DNA of 64,000 bases from Triticum aestivum (Eukaryota > Streptophyta > Magnoliopsida > Poales > Poaceae), in NCBI RefSeq assembly GCF_018294505.1, contig NC_057803.1, forward strand, positions 685,904,010 through 685,968,009. Reading direction: 5' to 3'. Every line of letters starts with the position of its first letter. The stretch's first letter is position 1. Under the pieces are notes generated by a model. That model had not been told where the DNA came from and made no database searches. It worked only from the letters and a program-made list of their open reading frames with translations. The position numbers and the translations under genes were made by a program. Positions 41,701 to 50,569 of the stretch are shown one piece after another.

Positions 41701-42725
41701 GCGATCACATCGACTTTGGAACCGTTTCCCACGCGCATCGTCACCTCGTCCTTAGCCAATCTTCGCTTAATCCGTAGTCCCTGTTTCGAGTTGCAAATAT
41801 TAGCAACAGAACCAGTATCAAATACCCAGGTGCTACTGCGAGCATTAGTAAGGTACACATCAATAACATGTATATCACATATACCTTTGTTCACCTTGCC
41901 ATCCTTCTTATCCGCCAAATACTTGGGGCAGTTCCGCTTCCAGTGACCAGTCTACTTGCAGTAGAAGCACTCAGTTTCAGGCTTAGGTCCGGGTTTGGGT
42001 TTCTTCTCTTGAGTAGCAACTTTCTTGCCGTTCTTTTTGAAGTTCCCCTTCTTCTTCCCTTTGCCCTTTTTCTTGAAACTAGTGGTCTTGTTGACCATCA
42101 ACACTTGATGCTCCTTTTTGATTTCTACCTCCGCAGCTTTCAGCATTGCGAAGAGCTCGGGAATAGTCTTATTCATCCCTTGCATATTATAGTTCATCAC
42201 GAAGCTCTTGTAGCTTGGTGGCAGTGATTGGAGAATTCTGTCAATGACGCAATCATCTGGAAGATTAACTCCCAATTGAATCAAGTGATTATTATACCCA
42301 GACATTTTGAGTATATGCTCACTGACAGAACTGTTCTCCTCCATCTTGCAGCTATAGAACTTATTGGAGACTTCATATCTCTCAATCCGGGCATTTGCTT
42401 AAAATATTAACTTCAACTCCTGGAACATCTCATATGCTCCATGACGTTTAAAACGTCGTTGAAGTCCCGATTCTAAGCCGTAAAGCATGGCACACTGAAC
42501 TATCGAGTAGTCATCAGCTTTGCTCTACCAGACGTTCATAACATCTGGTGTTGCTCCAGCAGCAGGCCTGGCACCCAGCGGTGCTTCCAGGACGTAATTC
42601 TTCTGTGCAGCAATGAGGATAATCCTCTAGTTACGGACCCAGTCCGTGTAATTGCTACCATCATCTTTCAACTTTGCTTTCTCAAGGAACGCATTAAAAT
42701 TCAACGGAACAACAACATGAGCCAT
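38739..42725 (-). pseudogene. Copia gag-pol polyprotein, broken by stop codons
   Basis: The probable start ATG is at 42725-42723. Order along the minus strand: gag; CCHC zinc knuckle (CFYCK then GHWKRNCPKY) near 41950; protease with DTGS near 41850; pre-integrase HHCC (LWHCRLGHIGVKRMKK) and integrase Asp (HTDVCGP, SDRGGEY) to about 40800; reverse transcriptase with the catalytic YVDD; RNase H, ending at 38739. Stops read in this frame at 42629-42627, 42401-42399, 41954-41952 (inside the zinc knuckle), 41591-41589, 41039-41037 and 40727-40725. The largest open piece (40715-38739, 658 codons) holds the whole reverse transcriptase and RNase H. Local frame shifts in gag are also likely. It cannot encode a complete polyprotein as it stands. 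Confidence 0.9.
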
Positions 42726-43956
42726 CTATCTACAATCAAGCATAAACAAGCAAGATACTATCAGGTACTAAGTTTCATGATAAATTTAGGTTCAATTAAT
42801 TTACTTAAAGAACTCCCACTTAGATAGACATCCCTCTAATCCTCTAAGTGATTACGTGATCCAAATCAACTAAACCATGTCCGATCATCACGTGAGATGG
42901 AGTAGTTTCATTGGTGAACATCACTATGTTGATCATATCTACTATATGATTCACGCTCGACCTTTCGGTCTTCGTGTTCCGAGGCCATATCTGTATATGC
43001 TTGGCTCGTCAAGTATAACTTGAGTATTCCGCGTGTGCAACTATTTTGCACCCGTTGTATTTGAACGTAGAGCCTATCACACCCGATCATCACGTGGTGT
43101 CTCAGCACGAAGAACTTTCGCAATGGTGCATACTCAGGGAGAACACTTCTTGATAATTAGTGAGAGATCATCTTATAATGCTACCGTCAATCAAAGCAAG
43201 ATAAGATGCATAAAAGATAAACATCACATGCAATCAATATAAGTGATATGATATGGCCATCATCATCTTGTGCTTGTGATCTCCATCTTTGAAGCACCGT
43301 CGTGATCACCATCGTCACTGGCGCGACACCTTGATCTCCATCGTAGCATCGTTGTCGTCTCGCCAATCTTATGCTTCAACGACTATCGCTACCGCTTAGT
43401 GATAAAGTAAAGCATTACAGCGTGATTGCATTGCATACAATAAAGCGACAACCATATGGCTCCTGCCAGTTGCCGATAACTCGGTTACAAAACATGATCA
43501 TCTCATACAATAAAATTTTAGCATCATGTCTTGACCATATCACATCACAACATGCCCTGCAAAAACAAGTTAGACGTCCTCTACTTTGTTGTTGCAAGTT
43601 TTACGTGGCTGCTACGGGCTTAAGCAAGAACCAATCTTACCTACGCATCAAAACCACAACGATAGTTTGTCAAGTTGGTGCTGTTTTAACCTTCGCAAGG
43701 ACCGGGCGTAGCCACACTCGGTTCAACTAAAGTTGGAGAAACTGTCACCCGCAAGACACCTATGTGCAAAGCACGTCGGGAGAACCGGTCTCGCGTAAGC
43801 GTACGCGTAATGTCGGTCCGGACTGCTTCGTCCAACAATACCGCCGAACCAAAGTATGACATGCTGGTAAGTAGTATGACTTATATCGCCCACAACTCAC
43901 TTGTGTTCTACTCGTGCATATAACATCAACATATAAAACCTAGGCTCGGATGCCAC

Positions 43957-45666
43957 TGTTGGGTTTTGATAGTAATTTCAAAAAAATTCCTACGCACACG
44001 CAAGATCATGGTGATGCATAGCAACAAGAGGGGAGAGTGTGATCTACGTACCCTTGTAGATCGACAACGGAAGCGTTTGGTTGATGTAGTCGTACGTCTC
44101 CACGGCCCGACCGATCAAGCACCGAAACTACGGCACCTCCGAGTTCTAGCACACGTTCAGCTCGATGACGATCCCCGGACTCCGATCCAGCAAAGTGTCG
44201 GGGAAGAGTTTCGTCAGCACGAAGGCGTGGTGACGATCTTGATGCACTACCGTCGCAGGGCTTCGCCTAAGCACCGCTACAATATTATTGAGGACTATGG
44301 TGGAAGGGGGCACCGCACACGGCTAAGAATATGATCACGTGGATCAACTTGTGTGTCTAGGGGTGCCCCCTGCCCCCGTATATAAAGGAGCAAGGGGAGG
44401 AGGCCGGCCGGCCCTATAGGCGCGCCAAGGAGGAGTCCTCCTCCTAGTAGGAGTAGGACTCCTACTAGGAGGGGGAAGGAAGTGGGGAGGGAGAGGGAAA
44501 GGGGGGCGCCGCCCCCCCTCTCCTAGTCCAATTCGGACCAGGGGGGAGGAGGCGCGCGGCCCACCTTTGGCTGCCCCTCTCTCTTTCCACTAAGGCCCAT
44601 ATGGCCCATTACTCCTCCCGGGGGGATTCCGGTAACCCTCCGGCTCTCCGGTTTTCTCCGAAATCACCCGGAACACTTCCGGTGTCCGAATATAGCCGTC
44701 CAATATATCAATCTTTATGTCTCGACCATTTCGAGACTCCTCGTCATGTCCGTGATCACATCCGGGACTCCGAACTAACTTCGGTACATCAAAACTCATA
44801 AACTCATAATATAACTGTCATCGAAACCTTAAGCGTGCAGACCCTACGGGTTCGAGAACAATGTAGACATGACCGAGACACGTCTCCAGTCAATAACCAA
44901 TAGCGGAACCTGGATGCTCATATTGGCTCCTACATATTCTACGAAGATCTTTATCGGTCAGACCGCATAACAACATACGTTGTTCCCTTTGTCATCGGTA
45001 TGTTACTTGCCCGAGATTCGATCGTCGGTATCTCAATACCTAGTTTAATCTCGTTACCGGCAAGTCTCTTTACTCGTTCCGTAATACATCATCTTGCAAC
45101 TAACTCATTAGTTGCAATGCTTGCAAGGCTTATGTGATGTGCATTACCGAGAGGGCCCAGAGATACCTCTCCGACAATCGGTGACAAATCCTAATCTCGA
45201 AATACGCCAACCCAACATGTACCTTTGGAGACACCTGTAGAGCACCTTTATAATCACCCATTTACGTTGTGACGTTTGGTAGCACACAAAGTGTTCCTCC
45301 GGCAAACGGGAGTTGCATAATCTCATAGTCATAGGAACATGTATAAATCATGAAGAAAGCAATAGCAACATACTAAACGATCGGGTGTTAAGCTAATGGA
45401 ATGGGTCATGTCAATCGGATCATTCACCTAATGATGTGATCCCGTTAATCAAATAACAACTCTTTGTTCATGGTTAGGAAACATAACCATCTTTGATTAA
45501 CGAGCTAGTCAAGTAGAGGCATACTAGTGACACTCTGTTTGTCTATGTATTCACACATGTATTATGTTTCCGATTAATATAATTCTAGCATGAATAATAA
45601 ACATTTATCATGATATAAGGAAATAAATAATAACTTTATTATTGCCTCTAGGGCATATTTCCTTCA
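43957..45666 (-). repeat. 5' LTR of Copia element B (1,710 bp)
   Basis: Starts TGTTGGGTTTTG on the plus strand and ends GGCATATTTCCTTCA. It matches 36995-38705 with scattered single-base differences and small indels. It carries the element's own promoter, transcribing toward lower coordinates. Confidence 0.9.
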
Positions 45667-45671
45667 ACCTA

Positions 45672-46180
45672 CAAGAACAACTAGTCGTTTTAGTTTCCCA
45701 AGTATGCTATGACAAGTATGTATGATACCAAAATGATATATAACCTAAGAAAAAAAAGAAAAAAATGAAAACAAAGAAAAGAAACAAAGGGGCCGAAGAA
45801 AATTGTAGGAAGAAGGAAAAAACAAGTAAAAACCAAGAAAGAAACAAAACAGGTGAAAAGACCAAAAGAAAACAAAAAGCTAAAGAAAATCATTTAGAAA
45901 TACAGAAAATTGAAGTAAAAACAAAAGAAAAATACCCAAAGAAAATCAAACCTACAGCTAGCGCCTGAATGAACAATAGCGATCAAGCGAGCCACAACGA
46001 CCGAACGCACGATACTGATCAAACCCGTTACCGCGGACGCTGTTGAGGGGGTGGAGGTGGGGTGGGGTGGCACAAAATTAAGCAAGTGTTAGTGGAGATA
46101 TCAAAATTGTTGAAAAGATGCACAAATTTGAAATGTGATGCAAATAGATCAATAGGTAGCTTTGACACAAAACACACACA

Positions 46181-46241
<61 letters not shown>

Positions 46242-46403
46242 GGTCATACAATCAAGAAGCGAGCAAATATGATTCCTCGCGGCCAAGAGTGTTGCACAAT
46301 GCAAGAGAGACACAAACTTGTGCACCAACCTACAGGAACAACTATTCGTTTTAGTTTCCCAAGTATGCTATGACAAGTATGTATGATACCAAAATGATAT
46401 ATA
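45672..46403. repeat. Second copy of the tandem duplication, with (CA)n(GA)n expansion
   Basis: 45672-45742 completes copy 1 (TAGTTTCCCAAGTATGCTAT and following, ending ATGATATATA). 45743-46403 is copy 2, ending in the same block. Copy 2 has an expanded (CA)n at about 46172-46198 followed by (GA)n at 46199-46238, where copy 1 has only a few ACAC and AGAT units near 36850-36877. Uninterrupted, the two copies would be adjacent. Confidence 0.8.
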
Positions 46404-46960
46404 ATCCATGATGATGAATGTTAAATGCTCATAAGCTCTTTGTGTATTTTTCTTTTTCCTAAAAGCTGTTCTATCTCTTTTTTATATGCTTACTTTTCGA
46501 CTGTGCTTGATGCTTGAGCCAAAATACAAGACAAGCATATAAGATATGCACGTGAGTAGCTTATGACACACAAGATGATATCAAGATATATGCTATGTGA
46601 TATATGCGCACAAGTAATATGTCCCGACAACTCTCAAATAGCTAGTCTCAATGAGTAAGGTACACAAAAGACTCAGGGCTACCAATTGCAATGGAAAGGG
46701 AGGGTAGATAATGACGGAATGTATACCTTTTCCTTGGCTAATCAGGAAGTTTGCACGGCCGGGAGCTGCGTTGGGCCGAAAGTTTTGGAGCTGGAGCCCG
46801 AAAGCTTCTGGTCTCCGGCCTTCTTCTTCTTGGGGATTTCTGGCATCTCCTGATCCACTCTTTCTCCTTTGGCTCCTTGCTCCAAGAGGTGGCCTTCCTC
46901 GTTGCTTCTTAGGTAGCTATGTTGTTGTACCTAAGCACATATAGGGTTCCACCTTGAGGT
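46404..46960. other. Intergenic DNA, nothing recognised
   Basis: AT-rich to about 46700, then moderately GC-rich. I see no gene, LTR end or MITE in it. Confidence 0.4.
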
Positions 46961-48078
46961 AGCTCTACTGGATAGATGCCACCTCAGTTTGGATAGCACG
47001 TGCGCGAGCTCTTGTCAAAGGTCCACTTGGAGGTGTAGGTGTTGGTGTAGAATCCATGGGGTGCTCCGCACCAGCGTCGACACAACCTGGAGGAAATTCT
47101 GGACAACTCGTACCTCCACGACGGCACCACCTAGCTATCGAAGATTGCTGATTAGGTCGGTGATCCGCCTCGCAGACACTTTTAGCATCTTGTTTTCCAT
47201 GAAGGTGATCTGCTCAAAGTCCATGCGGAGGTGTTGCATCGTCGCATCTTGAATGCGTGTCACGCCCATCCGCATTGTTTGCACGGCCTCCCAGGCCTCA
47301 TATGCTGAGTTCTTGACGAGGAGAACACAGTGCATCTCCTGTGGCACTATACATATGAGCTCGACGAGCTCCGCCATGTCCTCGCGGTCAGTCACCATCC
47401 CCTCGCCAAGCATAACCTCCGAGAGACCCTGCACGTGAAAGTTGACCTGCATGATCAAAGCGCACTCAATGTAATTGGTAGGGGTGAGCGTGGGGTAGAC
47501 GATTGTGCCGCTCCCGCTAGCGGTCTCTCGAATCACGTGCCCGTGGACGACGACCTCGCGTGCCGCTCCACCTGACCCAGCTATGCTCGTGGCTCCGTGG
47601 TCGCGTCTCCGTGCGCACCTCCGACAATTTGGAGCCTGATCACCCCTTATCGTTTACTGCCCACTGCTCGTCACCGGAAGGCTCCTTGTTGTCGGGCATG
47701 GCCCTCGGTACCCGTGGCTCTGATGCCAATTGTCAACCAGCGGCTAGCCTAGCTCACAATAAATCACTGTCCTCTGATGAATTCAAGGACACGGTGATTT
47801 GCGCACAACGCACAAAACTTGTTGCTTTTTTGTTTTATCTTCGCTCCTTTTATTCTGCTCGATGCAACAAACTGGCCCCGCTAGCTCACCACGACCTCGC
47901 TCGATCGAACGTGCCATCCCACGTCCACGAGGTGAGGCGTGCCGGCCAGGGCCTTGACTCAATCCACGATGCACACGACACGCATAGATTGCGGCTCGTG
48001 CTCCTTATTTCACGCGCGAAAGGAAAAAGACCGGCGAAGCCGGTCCTAGCTAAATCTTGGTTCAGGGTTTATCTGACA
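46961..48078 (-). mobile_element. Truncated Copia-like element: 5' LTR, PBS, gag fragment
   Basis: 47731-48078 behaves as a short LTR, bounded TGTCAACC...TCTGACA with 5-bp inverted ends. Directly left, on the minus strand, is TGGCATCAGAGCC, an excellent tRNA-Met primer-binding site. A gag frame at 47536-47135 follows (LTPTNYIECALIMQVN, VPQEMHCVLLVKNSAYEAWE, MRMGVTRIQDATMQHLR), typical of the Copia UBN2-type gag. Soon after 47135 similarity stops. 46961-47110 on the minus strand instead reads GPLTRARARAIQTEV, which resembles the C-terminal end of a Gypsy polyprotein or gag. No second LTR is seen. Confidence 0.65.
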
Positions 48079-48482
48079 CTCTCAAACCCTTGGGTGGGGC
48101 GACGGCGGCGAGCACAATGCAGTATGGTGCTTTGCAGCCGCATCATGCATGTAAAGAGAGAACAGTGTGTGATAGCACACGAGCGTAATGCAGTATGGTG
48201 CTTTGAAGCCGCGTCCCCGGCCGGCTGTGCTACACGCCGGCGAGTAGTATTTGCTATGCATATGCACCCAGTTTCAGAAAAAAATACAGTTATTGCGTAT
48301 GACTGCACGCGCGTCTCCTCGGCAAAGGTACCCGCCAGCGATTTCACGCGCACTCGATCGGCGCGCGCGGGAACACGCCCCGGTACCGCATGCGCTGGCC
48401 GACTGCTCGTGTGACGCGCGCGACTAATGCAGGCGAAGTAAGCGCCGTCCTAACTCCGTGCTTTCCAGCGACCTCGCAAGCT
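48079..48482. promoter_or_regulatory. Upstream region of the MATH-BTB gene, with a 73-bp spaced repeat
   Basis: AATGCAGTATGGTGCTTTG followed by (C/A)AGCCGC occurs at about 48115 and 48188, giving a 73-bp period. GC-rich GCGCGC motifs follow around 48360-48420. The truncated retroelement ends only about 490 bp upstream of the ATG, so its LTR borders or forms part of the promoter. Confidence 0.45.
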
Positions 48483-48489
48483 CTATAAG
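48483..48489 (+). promoter_or_regulatory. TATA-like box of the MATH-BTB gene
   Basis: CTATAAG lies about 80 bp before the ATG at 48568, a normal distance allowing a ~50-nt leader. Confidence 0.5.
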
Positions 48490-48567
48490 AACCTCAGAAG
48501 CTCCCACACCCGCTTCTCATTCTTCCCAGCGACGAAATAGCTCGATCCCGTTCTTCCCAGGCTCGCC

Positions 48568-49656
48568 ATGTCCGGCTCCAGCCTGTCCTCCGGCGGCGGC
48601 ATGCCGTGGCAGACCGCTTCGGCCATCGTTGCCCGGCCATTGCCCGTCTCCGGCTCGCACGTCCTCAAGATCGACGGCTACTCCCGCACCAAGGGCCTCG
48701 TCAACGGCAAAGGTGTCTCGTCCGAGACGTTCGTCGTTGGGCGCCATCGCTGGTACATGAGGTACTTCCCTGACGGTCACTCGGCAGGACAAGCTGGTTG
48801 GATATCTATCTACCTCTATCTTGTCCACACTGATAGTGTCGATGATCAAGTCCACGCCCGGTGCAAGATAAGCTTGCTCGACCAGGACGGGGAGCCGGTG
48901 CCGGCGCACGGCACGGACAGCCAAACATGCTACACCTTCTCCAGCAATACAGGGCCATGGGGCTCTCCTCAGCTCATCGCCAGGAAGGACTTGGAGGAGT
49001 CACTTTACCTCAAGGATGATGTTTTCAGTGTCAAGTGCAAGATCACCGTGCCTAGGGAGATCTTCACGGAGCCCATCTCGCTGCTGGTCGCCGCGCCACC
49101 GTCCGACATGCACCGCCATTTTGGCCGGCTCCTCTCCAGCGGCGACGGGGCGGATGTCACCTTCGAGGTCGGAGGCGAGACGTTTGCGGCGCACAGGTGT
49201 GTGCTTGCCGCCCGGTCCTCGGTGTTCATGGCGGAGCTGTTTGGGCCGATGAAGGAGAACACCGATGCTTCTGTACGCATCACTGACATGGAGGCTAAAG
49301 TGTTCAAGGCCATGCTCCACTTCATCTACACAGACTCTCTGCCGCCCATGGACGATGAGCAGGAGCTGGTGGTCATGGCCCAGCATTTGCTTGTTGCGGC
49401 TGACACGTATAACCTCGAGAGGCTCAAGTTGCTCTGCGTGGAGAAGCTCTGCAATCACATGGACGCAAGCACCGCTGCGACTACGCTGGCATTGGCTGAG
49501 CAGCATTCCTGTTGCGGGCTCAAGGACTTGTGCTTCAAGTTCCTTGCGTCACCTGGAAATATGCTCAAGGCCGTTGTGGCGAACGACGGCTTCGAGCATG
49601 TGAGGAGCAGCTGCCCGTCTGTTCTCAAAGAGCTCGTTGCCAAACTTGCACCTTGA
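48568..49656 (+). CDS. MATH-BTB protein (BPM-type CUL3 adaptor), intronless
   Basis: 362 residues. The MATH/TRAF-like domain is at about 28-160 (SHVLKIDGYSRTKGL at its start; SLLDQDGEPVP and YLKDDVFSVKCKITV later) and binds the substrate. The BTB/POZ domain is at about 190-300 (GADVTFEVGGETFAAHRCVLA, then FKAMLHFIYTD and LLVAADTYNLERLKLLCEK-like) and binds Cullin 3. A short C-terminal helical BACK-like tail follows. Such proteins recruit targets to CUL3 ubiquitin ligases. The single-exon structure is typical of the large, rapidly duplicating grass-specific MATH-BTB clade, whose members often differ in MATH specificity. All domain landmarks are intact and there is no stop or frameshift, so it looks functional. 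The start has GCC before ATG and no earlier in-frame Met. The substrate cannot be predicted. Confidence 0.93.
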   Translation: MSGSSLSSGGGMPWQTASAIVARPLPVSGSHVLKIDGYSRTKGLVNGKGVSSETFVVGRHRWYMRYFPDGHSAGQAGWISIYLYLVHTDSVDDQVHARCKISLLDQDGEPVPAHGTDSQTCYTFSSNTGPWGSPQLIARKDLEESLYLKDDVFSVKCKITVPREIFTEPISLLVAAPPSDMHRHFGRLLSSGDGADVTFEVGGETFAAHRCVLAARSSVFMAELFGPMKENTDASVRITDMEAKVFKAMLHFIYTDSLPPMDDEQELVVMAQHLLVAADTYNLERLKLLCVEKLCNHMDASTAATTLALAEQHSCCGLKDLCFKFLASPGNMLKAVVANDGFEHVRSSCPSVLKELVAKLAP

Positions 49657-49953
49657 TTTGAGACACCGCGCGCCCTCTTTGGCTTGATTATCCTGCAATT
49701 TCATGTAGTACTGAATGATTTGAGATGCCGCCTTCTTTCGGTTGATTATCCTGCAATTTCATGTCGCTAAAATTGAGCTTGTTACTGGATCTCAAGGAGC
49801 TCGTTACTCAATCATGTACTATCAGCAATTTATGTACTACGTACTTCTATTTGAGTTGCCTTTTCATGGTAGATTATCAGTGCCAAAATTATCCGGTGCT
49901 ACCCAAAGATCCAACTTAATATATATTTACTTTGAAAAAAATAAAGGAAGTAC
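49657..49953. other. 3' flank of the MATH-BTB gene with a ~62-bp tandem duplication
   Basis: GATTTGAGA(C/T)(A/G)CCG...TTGATTATCCTGCAATTTCATGT occurs from about 49655 and again from about 49717. It lies in the probable 3' UTR. I see nothing else in this stretch. Confidence 0.6.
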
Positions 49954-50110
49954 CTAGAACTCATCTAAATGAGATATAATTTGGTCTCATTCACCTGGAA
50001 ATCAAGAACAAAAACAACCCACGTCAGCACACATGCATCTTATAGCATCACATCCAATGGCTATAAAAGGTGAATGAGACCAAATTATATCTCATCTGGA
50101 TGAGTTCTAG
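49954..50110. mobile_element. Foldback MITE with 43-bp inverted repeats, 157 bp
   Basis: The left arm 49954-49996 (CTAGAACTCATCTAAATGAG and following) is the reverse complement of 50068-50110 with only two mismatches. The 71-bp interior is unpaired. If CTA (49954-49956 and 50107-50109) is counted as the target duplication, the arms are 40 bp. The superfamily is not determined. The arms differ from the Stowaway elements elsewhere in the window. Confidence 0.8.
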
Positions 50111-50560
50111 CAAAACTGAAAAATAAAACACCCCAACCCCACCCCGGTGTGAGATTTTTCTGTGGGCCCACCCCTCATTTTCCGTTCAACCCCCACATCA
50201 TCCCATAATAAAATTTGCCTGTGTGTACCATTGCTCTACACTGCATGGTTTTGCCTGAAAATCCTACATCCACGTGATGTCAGGGCATCTATGACGCCGA
50301 CCCTCAAATCGCCCACAACCGTTCGGACTGTGCTGTTCGAACAACATAAGTTATCGGGCATGTATCGGCCCGCAGGGTGGTCTGGATATACTTTCTTAGG
50401 ATCACTCCCAAGTCCGCTTTTGACCACACTAGCCCACCCAACCCTCCTCCTGCGCTTTCCATCAAACGCACCACGCCACTTTCATGCCGGCCCAGAGCAT
50501 GCAATAGCTGGCATTAATGTCGTGAATTGACCAGGTGGGAGAGCAGCGCTAACGGACATC
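50111..50560. other. Intergenic DNA
   Basis: Mixed composition, C-rich in places (CCCCAACCCCACCCCGG near 50130). There is no supported gene; short frames on both strands have no recognisable features. Confidence 0.4.
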
Positions 50561-50569
50561 GTCGATTCA

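Larger units (their letters stand above)
36995..45666 (-). mobile_element. Full-length Angela-type Copia retrotransposon, 8,672 bp, TSD ACCTA
   Basis: The LTRs 36995-38705 and 43957-45666 (1,711 and 1,710 bp) are nearly identical, starting TGAAGGAAATATGCCCTAG on the minus strand. A perfect 5-bp target duplication ACCTA lies at 36990-36994 and 45667-45671. The primer-binding region TGGCATCCGAGCC (initiator tRNA-Met type) abuts the 5' LTR and AAGTGGGAGAC precedes the 3' LTR. One gag-pol frame is recognisable end to end but broken by stops. The near-identical LTRs indicate a recent insertion, probably using proteins made in trans. Confidence 0.95.

Noticed and set aside
47560..48414. A 284-codon plus-strand ORF.
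   Set aside because: It crosses a primer-binding site and the whole LTR of a minus-strand element, has Cys/Arg-rich random composition and no domain.
48517..49506. Antisense ORFs of 135 and 168 codons over the MATH-BTB gene.
   Set aside because: Shadows of the GC-rich coding strand; the plus-strand frame carries both complete domains.
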